Origin: Bin87 sp963666415
Lineage (GTDB): Bacteria > Chloroflexota > Dehalococcoidia > Lucifugimonadales > UBA3495
DNA: 64,000 bases
Assembly: GCA_963666415.2 (NCBI GenBank)
Contig: CAXXPD010000003.1
Span: forward strand, 2,666,001 to 2,730,000
Direction: 5' to 3'
The notes under the pieces were generated by a model. The model did no database searches, was not told the DNA's origin, and was given only the letters and a program-made list of their open reading frames with translations. A program made the position numbers and the translations under genes. This document shows, piece after piece, positions 17,131 through 27,210 of this stretch; within the stretch, counting starts at the first letter, position 1; every line of letters begins with the position of its first letter.

Positions 17131-18204
17131 ATGGCAAGCAACACGCCGGCTTTGCGTTCTCGGCGGATCGACGTTCCTGATTCATACGAAGCCATTCAGG
17201 ACTACTACGAGGAACAGGGTTGGACGGACGGGATGCCAGTCGTCCCGGCTACCGAAGAATCCGTGCGGCGTATGTTGGGCCCCTGGGGCGAAGACCCATC
17301 GCAATCTCTGGGAGTAACCCAGCCGTCAAACGTTGAGGTTACGCTGGAGAAGGTTGCCGTCAACGCAGTGATGGCCGGCTGCCGTCCGGAGTATTTTCCG
17401 GTGGTGGTGGCGTGCGTCAAGGCGGCCATGCAAACCGAGTTCAACCTAGCAGGATGCCAGGCTACCACCGGCGGAGCCGCGCCGGTGGTAATCGTCAACG
17501 GACCCATCGCCGCGCAGTTGGGTATCAACGGAGACTCGGGTTGCTTTGGCCCCGGATACCGTCCGAATGCCACCATTGGCCGCGCGCTTCGCCTGTTCGT
17601 ACGCAACATCGCTGGCCTCATCATCGGTGATATGGACAAGGCGACGCTGGCGATGCCGGGGCGGTATTCGTTCTGCTTCGCCGAAAACGAAGCGCGCAGC
17701 CCCTGGGAACCGCGCCATGTGGAGCTCGGGTTGAATCCTGAAGACAGCATGGTTACCATTCACGCCATTCGCGCCTTCTACCCCATCATGGAGACCACCG
17801 TCTCCCGGGGCATCGAGGTTCTGAACACGCTGGTCAAGGCAACGCAGGCGACCGGTTTCTCCAACTACTATCAGATTGGCACTGGGGCGCAGGTAACGCT
17901 GGTGATAAGCCCCGAACACGCCGCTGAAATCGCGGCGGATGGTCTGACCAAGAAGGACGTTCGGGAGTACGTTTACGCCAACGCGCGAATGTCGATTGGG
18001 CAGCTGTCCGGTTTGGCGCATTGGGGCAACCGCAACTACCCGGCCTGGATCGACGACAGCAAACCGGACACCATGGTGCCCATCGCGCCGCGGGCCGATG
18101 ATATCGTGATAGTAGTTGCCGGCGGTGACGGTCGCCACTCCGCCTGGCTCGCGGGCTGGGGTGTAACCCGGGTAGTTACCCAGAAGATCGAGATACCGGG
18201 ATAG
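17131..18204 (+). CDS. conserved protein of unknown function, UGSC operon partner
   Basis: 357 aa from ATG 17131, preceded by GAGGAG at 17115-17120. The protein is soluble, with no signal peptide. It begins with a helix-rich DSYEAIQDYYEEQGWTDGMP, then conserved-looking glycine-rich stretches (NLAGCQATTGGAAPVVIVNG, LGINGDSGCFGPGYRPNATI) and FAENEARSPWEPRHVELG. The repeated Cys/Gly motifs could bind a cofactor or metal, but no known catalytic motif is recognised. Its position 48 bases behind the selenoprotein, followed by a terminator, indicates a two-gene operon, so it is probably the functional partner of the UGSC protein. Confidence 0.7.
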   Translation: MASNTPALRSRRIDVPDSYEAIQDYYEEQGWTDGMPVVPATEESVRRMLGPWGEDPSQSLGVTQPSNVEVTLEKVAVNAVMAGCRPEYFPVVVACVKAAMQTEFNLAGCQATTGGAAPVVIVNGPIAAQLGINGDSGCFGPGYRPNATIGRALRLFVRNIAGLIIGDMDKATLAMPGRYSFCFAENEARSPWEPRHVELGLNPEDSMVTIHAIRAFYPIMETTVSRGIEVLNTLVKATQATGFSNYYQIGTGAQVTLVISPEHAAEIAADGLTKKDVREYVYANARMSIGQLSGLAHWGNRNYPAWIDDSKPDTMVPIAPRADDIVIVVAGGDGRHSAWLAGWGVTRVVTQKIEIPG

Positions 18205-18249
18205 GCCGGCTCGGCCGGAGGCCCGGCGATAGTCGGGCCGCGCTTATTA

Positions 18250-18276
18250 AAAAGGGCGACGCGTTCGCCCTTTTAT
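18250..18276 (+). terminator. rho-independent terminator after the selenoprotein operon
   Basis: AAAAGGGCGA / TCGCCCTTTT perfect 10-bp stem with five-base loop, followed by ATTT. It contains both an A-tract and a T-tract, so may be bidirectional. Confidence 0.85.
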
Positions 18277-18352
18277 TTGCCCGTTGGCCGGCAAACGGGC
18301 TAGGAATCATGGCGACAATTTGACATAATCCCCGATAATGGTGCAAAGCTAA

Positions 18353-21300
18353 GTGTTCACCCACCTTCACACCCACACCGAATATAGCATGCTGGACGGC
18401 ATCAGCCGCATCCCCGATCTGGTCAACCGGACTCGGGAGCTGGGCATGGACGCCATGAGCATCACTGACCACGGTTCCCTCTATGGCGTGGTCGATTTCT
18501 ACTCCGAGTGCGTCGAAGCCGGCATCAAGCCCATCATCGGCTGCGAGATGTACGTGGCCCACGGGAGCCGCCATGAACGCACGCCCAACGAGCGCACGGC
18601 GAACCATCTGGTTCTCATCGCCAAAGACAACACCGGCTATCGCAATCTGCTCCAACTGGTAACCCGCTCCCACCTGGAGGGGTTTCACTACCGCCCTCGC
18701 ATCGACAAGGAGCTGCTGGAACAGCACCGGCAGGGCCTCATCTGTCTGTCAGGCTGCGCTTCGGCGGAGGTGCCCACCCTGCTGGCCGACGGCAACTACG
18801 ACGCGGCCCGCGAAAAGGTGGGTTGGTATCGCGAGCTGTTTGGTCAGGACTATTACCTGGAGCTGCAGCACCACGAGCACGTCCCGCAGCTGCCCGCCAT
18901 CAACGAGAGCCTGATCCGCCTGAACAAGGACACCGGCATTCCCCTGCTGGTAACTAACGATGCCCACTACGTGCGGCAGCGCGACCACCAGTTTCAGGAT
19001 GTGTACATCTGCATCCAGACCGGCACCAACGTCCACGACGAAAAGCGGCTGCGGATGGAGGATTCCTCCTATTACATCAAGTCGCCTGCCGAGATGGCCG
19101 CCATGTTTCCCCAGTTCCCGCAGGCGCTGGACATCACCGGGGAGGTTGCCCAGGGATGCAACGTGTCGCTGGGTTTTGGGCAGATGCACCTGCCCCGGTA
19201 CAACACCCCCAACAACGAAGATGCCGACGCCTATCTGGAACGTATCTGCTGGGAAGGGTTCCGGAAACGCTACGGCAATAATCACGAGGAAGCCCGCGTC
19301 CGCATGGAGTATGAGTTGGAGGTGGTGAAGCAGACCAGCTTCGCCAACTACTTCCTGGTGGTTTGGGACATCATTTCCTTCGTGCGTCAGCAGGAAATTC
19401 TGTTCGGCGTGAGGGGTAGCGCGGCGGCCAGCATCGTTCTGTACTGCCTCGGCATTACCGAGATTGACCCGCTGGAATACCGCCTCGTGTTCGAGCGTTT
19501 CCTGAACTTCGAGCGCAAGGAAATGCCCGACATAGACATGGACTTTCAGGATGACCGGCGCGACGAGGTGCTGCGCTATGTCATTGACCGCTACGGCAGC
19601 GACCGGGTGGCCCAGATCATTACCTTCGGAACCATGGGCCCCAAGGCGGCGCTGCGGGATGTTGGCCGCGGGTTGGGGATGAGCTACGGCGACGTTGACC
19701 GGGTGGCGCGCATGGTGCCCAATCGCTCCCGAACACTGTCCGATGCACTGGCCGCCAACCCGGAGTTGAAGCAAACCTACGAAAGCGACCCCGCGATGCA
19801 GTATCTGGTGGACAATGCGCAGGCCCTGGAAGGCATCGTCCACCACGTTAGCACCCACGCCGCCGGCGTTCTGATTGCCGACGAACCGCTCACCGAAACG
19901 GTGCCCCTGCAACGCCCGGCCCGCGGCGATGAAAACAGCCCGGTGATGATGACCCAGTTCTCCATGGACCCGGTGGCCAAGCTGGGCCTGCTCAAAATGG
20001 ATTTCCTGGGCCTCACCAACCTTACCATCCTGGATCGCACCATCAAGCTGCTTGACGAAGAGCGTGGCATACGCATCGACCTGGGCCGGCTGGGGTTGGA
20101 CGACGAAGAAGCCTACGAACTGCTGGGCACCGGCAACACCTCTGACCTGTTCCAGTTGGAATCCGCCGGTATGCAGCGCTACATCAAGGAGCTGAAACCG
20201 TCGAACCTGGGCGACATTGCGGCCATGATTGCCCTGTACCGCCCCGGGCCTATGGAGCACATCGACCGGTTCATCCGCTCCAAGCACGGGCGGGAGGAAG
20301 TTACCTACCCCCACCCCAGCATGAAGGAACTGCTGGACGAAACCTACGGCGTCATCGTCTACCAGGACCAGGTGCTGCAAATCCTGCAGAACTTCGCCGG
20401 CTACACGCTGGGAGCCGCCGACACTGTCCGCAAGGCAATGGGCAAAAAGATTCCCGCGTTGATGGCCGAGGAACGGGACCGCTTCGTGGCCGGCGCCGTT
20501 GCCCAGGGCTACACGGAGATGATGGGCACCGAGATTTTCGACCTCATCGAGCCCTTCGCCGGCTACGCGTTCAACAAAGCCCACAGCGTCAGCTACGGCC
20601 TCATCTCCTACTGGACGGCCTATTTCAAGACTCACTACGCGCTGGAATACATGGCCTCGGTGCTGAACTGCCGCCTCGACCATGCCGACCGGTACGTTGC
20701 GTCCATCAACGAATGCACGCGTATGGGCATCACCATCGGGTTGCCCGACGTGAACGCATCCGGCGTGCTCTATACCATCGACAAGACGGTGGACAAGTCG
20801 GCCGGCCTGGGCCAGCTGCGCGTCGGATTGACGGCGGTGAAAACCATTGGCGAGGGCGCCGTGAACCCAATCGTCGCCGAGCGGACGGCCAACGGCCCCT
20901 ACACCTCGGTTGGCGATTTCTGCAACCGCGTCGATGTGTCCGGGTTGAACCGGCGCACCCTGGAAGCGCTAGCCAAGGCCGGGGCGTTCGACTCGCTGGC
21001 GCCGCGGGCTGCCGTGGTGGGCGCGCTGGACCGCATCTGGGCGGTGGCACAGCAGGAGACCCGGAACCGCAACTCCGGGCAGTTCGGTATGTTCGGCAAC
21101 GAGCTGGACAGCAACTCCGGCGGTACCCTGCTGGAACTGGTCACCAACCAACCTGACTATACGGCGCAGGAAAAGGCCGCACTGGAAAAGGAGTTCCTCG
21201 GCGTCGCCATTTCCTTCAACCCCATCCTGGCGCTGGCCGCCGTCGACCCGGAGGGCGCCATCAACTCGGTGGAGCAGCTGGACGAGGACGCGGTGGGCTC

Positions 21301-21985
21301 GACGGTTACGCTGCTGGGACACGTTAACGAGGTTACCGAGCGGTACACCCGCGACAACCGCAAGTTCCTGCGCGTCGATCTGGGGATGGTTGGCGGCCAG
21401 GTGGAAACGATGGTCTGGCCCGACAACCTGGAAAAGACGGCCCACGTCTGGCAGCAAGGCGCCACGGTTCGGGTGGTCGGCCGGTTGCAAGTCCGGGGCG
21501 ATGACTTCTCGCTGGCCTGTTTCGATGCCAGGGAGTTTCAGATTGGAGAGCCGGCCGGAACACCGCCGGCCGGAACACCGTCAGCCGGTGAAGCCGGGCG
21601 TCCCCACGCCGGCCCCAGCCGGGATGGAGCCGGCAACTCGACACGGGCCAACGGGCACGGCAACGGCAATGGAGCGCCGGCTCCGGCCAGCCCTGCCGCG
21701 CCCGTCGGTGGGCGGGAGGCCGGTATGCTCATCAGGATGACCGAAACCGACGACGCCGACGGTGATCGCTACCTGCTGCGTCAGGCCATTCGGGTCATGC
21801 TGGAATACACCGGCGATGACAAGGTGTACGTGGAGCTGAACCTGCAGGAGGGCCGGCGCGTCCTGATGGAGGTTCCCACCGTGTCAACCGACGCCTGCCC
21901 GGAGTTGCAGGAGCGCTTGCTGGAACTGCTGGGCGAGGGCAACGCCGAATATCGCGGCTGGGAACTGTCGGCGGCGGCGGATTGA
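18353..21985 (+). CDS. dnaE: DNA polymerase III subunit alpha
   Basis: 1210 aa replicative polymerase. The PHP domain starts immediately (FTHLHTHTEYSMLDGISRIP) with SITDHGSLYG. Palm catalytic Asp residues lie in EMPDIDMDFQDDRRDEV (~390-400). GSAAASIVLYCLGIT, MGPKAALRDVGR, the HHVSTHAAGVLI thumb/finger motifs and FNKAHSVSYGLISYWTAYFK are all typical of DnaE1. An OB domain (~1000-1085) is followed by a Pro/Ala/Gly-rich linker (~1085-1140) and a C-terminal domain (MTETDDADGDRYLLRQAIRV). The GTG start has no strong SD but opens exactly at the conserved PHP strand. Separated from the upstream operon by a terminator. Confidence 0.97.
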   Translation: MFTHLHTHTEYSMLDGISRIPDLVNRTRELGMDAMSITDHGSLYGVVDFYSECVEAGIKPIIGCEMYVAHGSRHERTPNERTANHLVLIAKDNTGYRNLLQLVTRSHLEGFHYRPRIDKELLEQHRQGLICLSGCASAEVPTLLADGNYDAAREKVGWYRELFGQDYYLELQHHEHVPQLPAINESLIRLNKDTGIPLLVTNDAHYVRQRDHQFQDVYICIQTGTNVHDEKRLRMEDSSYYIKSPAEMAAMFPQFPQALDITGEVAQGCNVSLGFGQMHLPRYNTPNNEDADAYLERICWEGFRKRYGNNHEEARVRMEYELEVVKQTSFANYFLVVWDIISFVRQQEILFGVRGSAAASIVLYCLGITEIDPLEYRLVFERFLNFERKEMPDIDMDFQDDRRDEVLRYVIDRYGSDRVAQIITFGTMGPKAALRDVGRGLGMSYGDVDRVARMVPNRSRTLSDALAANPELKQTYESDPAMQYLVDNAQALEGIVHHVSTHAAGVLIADEPLTETVPLQRPARGDENSPVMMTQFSMDPVAKLGLLKMDFLGLTNLTILDRTIKLLDEERGIRIDLGRLGLDDEEAYELLGTGNTSDLFQLESAGMQRYIKELKPSNLGDIAAMIALYRPGPMEHIDRFIRSKHGREEVTYPHPSMKELLDETYGVIVYQDQVLQILQNFAGYTLGAADTVRKAMGKKIPALMAEERDRFVAGAVAQGYTEMMGTEIFDLIEPFAGYAFNKAHSVSYGLISYWTAYFKTHYALEYMASVLNCRLDHADRYVASINECTRMGITIGLPDVNASGVLYTIDKTVDKSAGLGQLRVGLTAVKTIGEGAVNPIVAERTANGPYTSVGDFCNRVDVSGLNRRTLEALAKAGAFDSLAPRAAVVGALDRIWAVAQQETRNRNSGQFGMFGNELDSNSGGTLLELVTNQPDYTAQEKAALEKEFLGVAISFNPILALAAVDPEGAINSVEQLDEDAVGSTVTLLGHVNEVTERYTRDNRKFLRVDLGMVGGQVETMVWPDNLEKTAHVWQQGATVRVVGRLQVRGDDFSLACFDAREFQIGEPAGTPPAGTPSAGEAGRPHAGPSRDGAGNSTRANGHGNGNGAPAPASPAAPVGGREAGMLIRMTETDDADGDRYLLRQAIRVMLEYTGDDKVYVELNLQEGRRVLMEVPTVSTDACPELQERLLELLGEGNAEYRGWELSAAAD

Positions 21986-22011
21986 CGTGGGGCAACCGTC
22001 CCTCACCCCAA

Positions 22012-22041
22012 CCCCTCTCCCGCGGGGAGAGGGGCTATTTT
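22012..22041 (+). terminator. terminator after dnaE
   Basis: CCCCTCTCC / GGAGAGGGG stem with a short CGCGG-type loop, followed by CTATTTT, 27 bases after the dnaE stop. Confidence 0.75.
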
Positions 22042-22094
22042 CTCACCACCAGCAACCGAATCTCCTCTCCCGCGAGGGCAACCGCCCCTCACCC

Positions 22095-22619
22095 CTACTC
22101 GCTGGCTGGTATTTGTAGGCCGAGGCCGGCGGCTATGAACCTTTTGCCGTTGCGCTGGTAGCTGGCGGTGGGGTCTTCGAGGCGCTTGCGGTGCACCGCC
22201 GGCAGCTCGCGGATGCGACCTGGCACACCCACGACCAGCGACTCCGGCGGGATGGCGGCTCCGGTTACGATGGCGCCCGCGCCAATCAGCACGTAGTTGC
22301 CCACGTCGCAGTCCTCCAGGCACACCGCGTTGACGCCAATCATCACGTTGTTGCCGATTTTGCCGCCGTGCACCACCGCGCCGTGGGTCATCAGCACGTT
22401 GTCGCCCAGCTCCAGAAAGTCGTCGGTGTGCAGGACGCAGTTGTCCTGGATGGAGCAGTTCTTGCCAATGATGATCTGGCCGTAGTCGCCGCGAATCACC
22501 GCGCCGGGCCAGATGCTGGTGCCCTCGCCGATGATGACGTCGCCCACGATGTAGGCGGCCTCGCTGACGAACACGCTGGGGTGAATTTGGGGCGACTTGC
22601 CGTGGATGCTGCGAATCAA
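22095..22619 (-). CDS. gamma-carbonic anhydrase family protein
   Basis: 174 aa left-handed beta-helix with hexapeptide repeats (VGDVIIGEGTSIWPGAVIRG, IGKNCSIQDNCVL, IGNNVMIGVNAVCLEDCDVG). The three zinc/iron ligand His are at H64 (CVLHTD), H79 (LMTHG) and H84 (VVHGG), spaced as in gamma-class enzymes. The TTG start at 22617-22619 is chosen because AGGAG lies seven bases upstream and the MIRSIHGKSPQIHPS opening matches family N-termini; a longer ATG version from 22679 adds non-conserved sequence. Reaction: reversible CO2 hydration, though some family members are inactive. Confidence 0.88.
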   Translation of the reverse strand: MIRSIHGKSPQIHPSVFVSEAAYIVGDVIIGEGTSIWPGAVIRGDYGQIIIGKNCSIQDNCVLHTDDFLELGDNVLMTHGAVVHGGKIGNNVMIGVNAVCLEDCDVGNYVLIGAGAIVTGAAIPPESLVVGVPGRIRELPAVHRKRLEDPTASYQRNGKRFIAAGLGLQIPASE

Positions 22620-22683
22620 AGCGTAACTCCTGGGTAATGTGGATGGGGATATTATATGCCGTGGGGAGCCCGCCCTCACCCCT

Positions 22684-23427
22684 GTTATTCACGGGTTTAA
22701 ACTGAGCCAAAAATTACGGGTTGGAATTGAGCCACCTCGATAGTAAGGGCATCATCGCCAGACATATGGCGGAGGTGCCTGGAAGAATTGCTAAGAGGTG
22801 GAGACGTGAAACAGATTTACGAGATGAGAGGGGCGGGTCATTCGACGCGGGCGATTGCTCGGGAGTTGGGGCTCGCACGGAATACGGTGTTGCGGTATCT
22901 GAAGTCACCGGAGGCGATACGGCCCAAGCCGCGATCCCGACGAGGGTCGAAGTTGGATCCCTACACCGAGCACATTGACCGGCGGCTGGGGGATGGGCTG
23001 GAAAACTGCGTGGTGTTGCTGCGGGAGTTGCGCGACTTGGGGTACGACGGCAGCAACACGATCTTGTCGGAATACGTGAGGCCGCGGCGCCGGCGTCGTC
23101 AGCCGGAGGGCGACGATGCGGTTTGAGACGGAGCCGGGAGAGCAGGCGCAGGTGGACTGGGGGAGTTTGTCGTACATCGGCACTGACGGGAAGCAGCGCC
23201 GCGTCTGGGTGTTCGTGATGACGCTGGGCTGGTCGCGGGCCTGCTACGTGGAACTGGTGCGCAAGGCGGACACCGCGGCCTTCATCCAGTGCCACGTGAA
23301 CGCTTTCGAGTACCTGGGCGGCGTGCCCCGCCGGTGCCTTTACGACAATGCCAAGGTGGTCACGCTGGGCCGGGACGAGGAGAAGCGGCCGATCTGGAAC
23401 CAGCGGATGCTGGACTTCGCCCGGCGG
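22684..23427 (+). mobile_element. IS21-family element remnant (type C), 3' truncated
   Basis: It begins with IS21-like terminal repeats (GGGTTTAAACTGAGCCAAAA then GGGTTGGAATTGAGCCACC) and holds the 5' two-thirds of istA. It is cut at ~23427, where the rve-type element begins. istB is absent. Confidence 0.75.
22806..23427 (+). pseudogene. istA-like transposase, frameshifted and truncated
   Basis: GTG 22806 after GAGGTGGAG. The N-terminal HTH is KQIYEMRGAGHSTRAIAREL followed by GLARNTVLRYL. The frame stops at 23124-23126 (GATGCGGTTTGA), but the next frame immediately continues RFETEPGEQAQVDWGSLSY (first catalytic Asp) and VFVMTLGWSRACYVELV to LYDNAKVVTLGRDEEKRPIW. One base is therefore lost or gained near 23117. 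Homology ends abruptly at 23427 in the rve-type element, before the catalytic Glu. Confidence 0.8.
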
Positions 23428-24785
23428 TGTCCCGCGTCAACTATATTTGCCGGTCCTGTTGCCTCATTGAGAAATGTTACCGAAACTTTAGCACCTGGGG
23501 TCCCTCCCGACCAGCGCTAATTCCGGCATTGCAGCGGGTCCCGCCATGGGCTCACCAGCCGTGGCGTAGACCAGCTTTTTGGCCATGATGCCGCGCCACT
23601 GCTGCACCCTGCGCTGCAGCGTCCGCAGGTGAGCCCGGCTGAACCGATCGGTTCGGCCTCTTGCAGTCGGCCCAGCAATACCACCGCACTGGCGTCAGGG
23701 TCTTCCTGCAACCAGGACAGCACGTCGCACCACACTCCTTCGAAAGGGTCGGGCCGAGTTCGCCAGGTGCGGGGCGGTTGCACCCGCCGCTCCCGTGCGG
23801 TATGCGCTGCATCCTGCCGCCACCAGTCGGGCAACTTGGCCAGGAACTGTTCCAGGCTCTCGCCGCTGGGAGTGGGCCGGATTTCGGGGAACGTAACCGC
23901 GGCCAAGGCCGACTGGGCTTCCCTAATGGCGTGCAGCAGCGCCACCGGGTCCAACTTGACCCGATACTCACTCAGCGCCGCCTTCATCTCCACGCTGACC
24001 GCGTCGTGCTGCATCAGCCGATCGCAGGGTGTGGCTGGCGGGCTGTACCGCTTGACGACCCTGGAGCCGTGCCGAGTTTTCTCCACCAACTTGAACGATG
24101 GCTGGAAGTAGTTCACGTACCGTCGCACCGCCCCGTACAGGTGGGCCATGGTTTGTCCGGCTACCGCGCCGGAGTAGCGGTCGTGACCGACGAAGTGGCG
24201 GACCACCGCGCCGTTCTTCTGCTCGATCCAGGCCTGGTCGTTCTTGCGGTAGGGCCGCGAACGGGTGAACTCGATGCCCCGGTCGGCGCAGTACTTGGTG
24301 AGAGTAGCGTTGATGAATACGCTGTCGTTGTCCGAGTCGATGCCTTTGACTGGGAAGGGCAACTGTCGCCCGATGGCCTCCAGTCCTGCCACCACCAGGG
24401 ATTGCTCCCGGGCCAGCAGTGGCACGGCCTCGGTCCAGCCGGTGCAGATATCGGTGGCCACCAGGCTGTGGATCATGGAACCCCACCAGGAGCCGCCGTG
24501 GTGGACCACCAGGTCAATCTCCAGGAATCCTGGTGGCGGCGCATTCCAATCGGCGAAGGTCCGTACCGGAATATTGCGGCCCGGCGACTGCCGCCTCCTG
24601 CGTCGGAGCTTGCGGCCCGCCGGTGTCCTGATGGGCTGGAGCAGCCGGTCCAGGGTGGCGGCGCTGGCCGCCAGCAGTCGTTGGCGCACCCCAGGGTCCA
24701 GATCCGGGTGGCCATGGCGCTCCATGGACTCCACCAGATGGGGCAACGCCGCCTTCAGCCGCTTGCCGCAGATCCGGGCAGCGGC

Positions 24786-26151
24786 AGTAGAGTCCCAGGA
24801 AGTGGTGTAAGAGTTAGGCGGTTGGCAAAACGCTGACCACCGCGTCATCCTTGATCGGAAATGCCAAACCCAACCAAGGAGAACGACGGTGGTCAAGCAA
24901 AGAATGGATCTTTTGGAATTATTACGCAAGCGTGGTATGGACGGAGACGTGGACTTTCTGCGGGAAGCACTGCGGGTCCTGGTGGACGGCATCATGGACG
25001 CCGAGGTTTCCGCCCAGATCGGCGCCCAGCACGGCGAACGCAGCCCGGAGCGGGTCACCTACCGCAACGGCTACCGCAACCGCACCTGGGACACCCGGGT
25101 GGGCACCATGGAGTTGCACATTCCCAAGCTGCGGGAAGGCAGCTACTTCCCCAGCCTGCTGGAACCGCGGCGGCGCAGCGAGAAAGCCCTGCTGGCCGTC
25201 ATCCAGCAAGCCTATGTAGAAGGCGTGTCCACTCGGCGGGTGGACGATCTGATCAAGGCCCTGGGTTGCGACGGCATCTCCAGCAGCCAGGTGTCGCGCA
25301 TCTGCGAGCAACTGGACGAAGTGGTGGAGAGTTTCCTGGGTCGGCCCCTGGACGATGGTCCCTACCCCTACGTGTGGCTGGACGGCCTGACCCAGAAGGT
25401 GCGGGAGGGCGGTCGCATCGTCAACGTCTGCGTGGTGGTGGCGACGGGGGTCAATGCCGAAGGGCAGCGTGAGATCCTGGGTATGGACGTGGGCGCCAGC
25501 GAGGACGGCGCCTTCTGGCTGGCCTTCCTGCGGTCGCTGACCGCTCGGGGCCTCAGCGGGGTGGAGCTGGTAACCTCCGATGCTCACCAGGGGCTGAAGA
25601 ACGCCATCGCCGCGGTGTTCACTGGGGCCAGCTGGCAGCGCTGCCGCACCCACTTCATGGCCAACTTGCTCAGCCGAGTGCCCAAGCGTGCCCAACCCGG
25701 CGTGGCCACCATGGTCCGCACCATCTACCAGCAACTGTCTCCCGCCGAGGTCCACGGCCAATTGGACCGAGTGGTGGAACAACTCCGGGAGCCCTTTGCC
25801 CAGGTGGCCGAACTGCTGGCGGATGCCGCGCCGGACATCCTGGCCTTCACGGCCTTCCCAGTGGCCCACTGGCAGAAGCTGTGGTCCAACAACCCGCAGG
25901 AACGGCTGAACCGGGAGATCCGTCGCCGCACTGACGTGGTGGGCATTTTCCCCAACCGGCTGTCGGCGCGGCGCCTGGTGGGCGCGGTGCTGGCCGAGCA
26001 ACACGACGAATGGGCCGAAGGCCGCCGCTACCTCACCATCCCCAACGCCGCCGGCAACGAGGCACTGCCGACGCCCAATATGCTGGACGCAGCGGCCTGA
26101 TCAACATCAAAAGGGATGACGCGCTTTTACACCTATTGACGGGACACTACC
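24786..26151 (+). mobile_element. IS256-family element, copy 1, intact
   Basis: 1366 bp with inverted ends AGTAGAGTCCCAGGAAGTGG / GGTAGTGTCCCGTCAATAGG (complement) and 8-bp target duplications GCAGCGGC at 24778-24785 and 26152-26159. Inserted into the rve-type transposase gene. It is nearly identical to the copy at 58997-60362 (same length), implying recent transposition. Confidence 0.92.
24889..26100 (+). CDS. IS256 family transposase
   Basis: 403 aa (Transposase_mut type). GTG start with AAGGAG upstream. Features include VSAQIGAQHGERSPERVTYR followed by NGYRNRTWDTRVGTMEL, the first Asp in YPYVWLDGLTQKVREGG, the second in VELVTSDAHQGLKNAI, the signature ASWQRCRTHFMANLLSRVPK, and the Glu in NNPQERLNREIRRRTDVVGI. 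Full length and apparently functional. It differs from copy 2 at only a handful of residues. Confidence 0.95.
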   Translation: MVKQRMDLLELLRKRGMDGDVDFLREALRVLVDGIMDAEVSAQIGAQHGERSPERVTYRNGYRNRTWDTRVGTMELHIPKLREGSYFPSLLEPRRRSEKALLAVIQQAYVEGVSTRRVDDLIKALGCDGISSSQVSRICEQLDEVVESFLGRPLDDGPYPYVWLDGLTQKVREGGRIVNVCVVVATGVNAEGQREILGMDVGASEDGAFWLAFLRSLTARGLSGVELVTSDAHQGLKNAIAAVFTGASWQRCRTHFMANLLSRVPKRAQPGVATMVRTIYQQLSPAEVHGQLDRVVEQLREPFAQVAELLADAAPDILAFTAFPVAHWQKLWSNNPQERLNREIRRRTDVVGIFPNRLSARRLVGAVLAEQHDEWAEGRRYLTIPNAAGNEALPTPNMLDAAA

Positions 26152-26493
26152 GCAGCGGCTTCCCAGACCACGATCAGCGCCTGGCGGACCGCCTCGTCGT
26201 AGATGCGTCGGCCTTTTTTTACCGCCGGCTGCTGCTCTCCGTCGTCGCCGGACTGCCCCAGCAGCCTGATGCCGTGCTTGCGATGGTGGCCGGTCACCGC
26301 GATGAACTCGTCCAGAATCCGGCCCTTGTCCTTCTTGGATGAAGCTCGGTAACGGTCTCGGATCGTCGCCAGCAATTCCTGTTTTGCCATCTTGCTGATG
26401 CCTCCTCCCACGCGATCGCCTCCCCGATTTTGGGTAACATCTTATTTGAGGCAACCAATCGCGTTGGGTAACGGTTTTGTTGAGGCAATCCGC

Positions 26494-27210
26494 AGTGGTC
26501 CAGCAGGGCGGCGTAATTGTCGTTTAGGGCACGGCCGCGGCTGCGTTTCACCTCGTGGGTGGCGGCTGACGTATTGTCGCTGCGCAGTATCTGGGGGACG
26601 CCACCCAGGGTCCAGAGGGCATTCTGCAATCCCTGCTGCAAGGCCAGGAAGGTCTCGCCGGCGGCGACCTCGGCGTAACGCCATCCCGAATGACTGAGTA
26701 TCAGCTGGAACAGCAGGTGGGGGTAGGGCTGTCCGGCGATGGTCACCTTGAGTTCCCCGCAGTGGGTGAAGTCAATCTGGGCCTCGCGACCCGGCGGATG
26801 CTCCTGGGGGAAGTACACCTCCTGGTCCGGACCGTGCAGCGCCCGCCTCCTGAGCCTGTCGAAGGGCCTGTAATCGTCGTTGCAGGGTGCGCAGCTGGGC
26901 GGCGCTGAACCGCCCGGGGTGCTGCTCCTCCTCCTGAGCTTGTCGAAGGGCAGTCGATAATTGCCGTCGCCTTCAGCTTGCCAGTTGGATCGCCCCGCAG
27001 CAGGGGCTCGATCTCATCCTCCCACACCCCGTCAAAGGGATCGGGCCGAGTGCGCCACCAGTGCTCCGGTTTCGTCGCCGACGGCAACGGACCACTCTGC
27101 CACTTGCGCGCCGAACGCACGCTCATCCCAGCCTTGGCCGCTGCCGTTTCCTGTGTCTTGCCTTCCATACGTTTCTGCCTCAATAGCCTGACTGGTCGGT
27201 CTGTAATCAA
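26494..27210 (-). pseudogene. istA (type A) N-terminal half, frameshifted and truncated
   Basis: It starts MITDRPVRLLRQKRMEGKTQ, then ETAAAKAGMSVRSARKWQSG (HTH) and RTRPDPFDGVWEDEIEPLL. After two embedded CCTTCGACAAGCTCAGGA-type repeats (encoding PSTSSGGG/PSTGSGGG in this frame) the frame shifts to YFPQEHPPGREAQIDFTHCG (catalytic Asp) and continues to NDNYAALLDHCGLPQ, where it is cut by the rve-type element. Confidence 0.8.

Larger units (their letters stand above)
23517..26411 (-). pseudogene. integrase-core (rve) transposase, split by IS256 insertion
   Basis: The C-terminal part (23517-24785) and N-terminal part (26152-26411) together match the intact 41526-43055 protein. The N-terminal piece reads MAKQELLATIRDRYRASSKK. 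The other begins ICGKRLKAALPHLVESMERH and includes FLEIDLVVHHGG, GIDSDNDSVFIN and WIEQKNGAVVRHF (D, D, E). The IS256 separates them with 8-bp duplications GCAGCGGC. There is also a frame difference in the last ~40 residues (LQEAEPIGSAG versus LQEAEPDRFSRAH in copy 2). Confidence 0.85.
23428..26493 (-). mobile_element. rve-type insertion sequence copy 1, interrupted by IS256
   Basis: Without the inserted IS256 and one 8-bp duplication this copy is ~1692 bp, matching the 1693-bp copy at 41466-43158. Shared sequence starts at TGTCCCGCGTCAACTATATT and ends at ...GTTGAGGCAATCCGC. The ends share the repeated unit TTGCCTCA...GTTACC (once on the left, twice on the right in inverse orientation), probably transposase binding sites. 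Exact termini are uncertain. Confidence 0.75.

Noticed and set aside
18749..20683. 644-codon open frame antisense to dnaE
   Set aside because: Shadow of a GC-rich conserved gene; residue pattern is the complement of dnaE codons and has no independent motifs.
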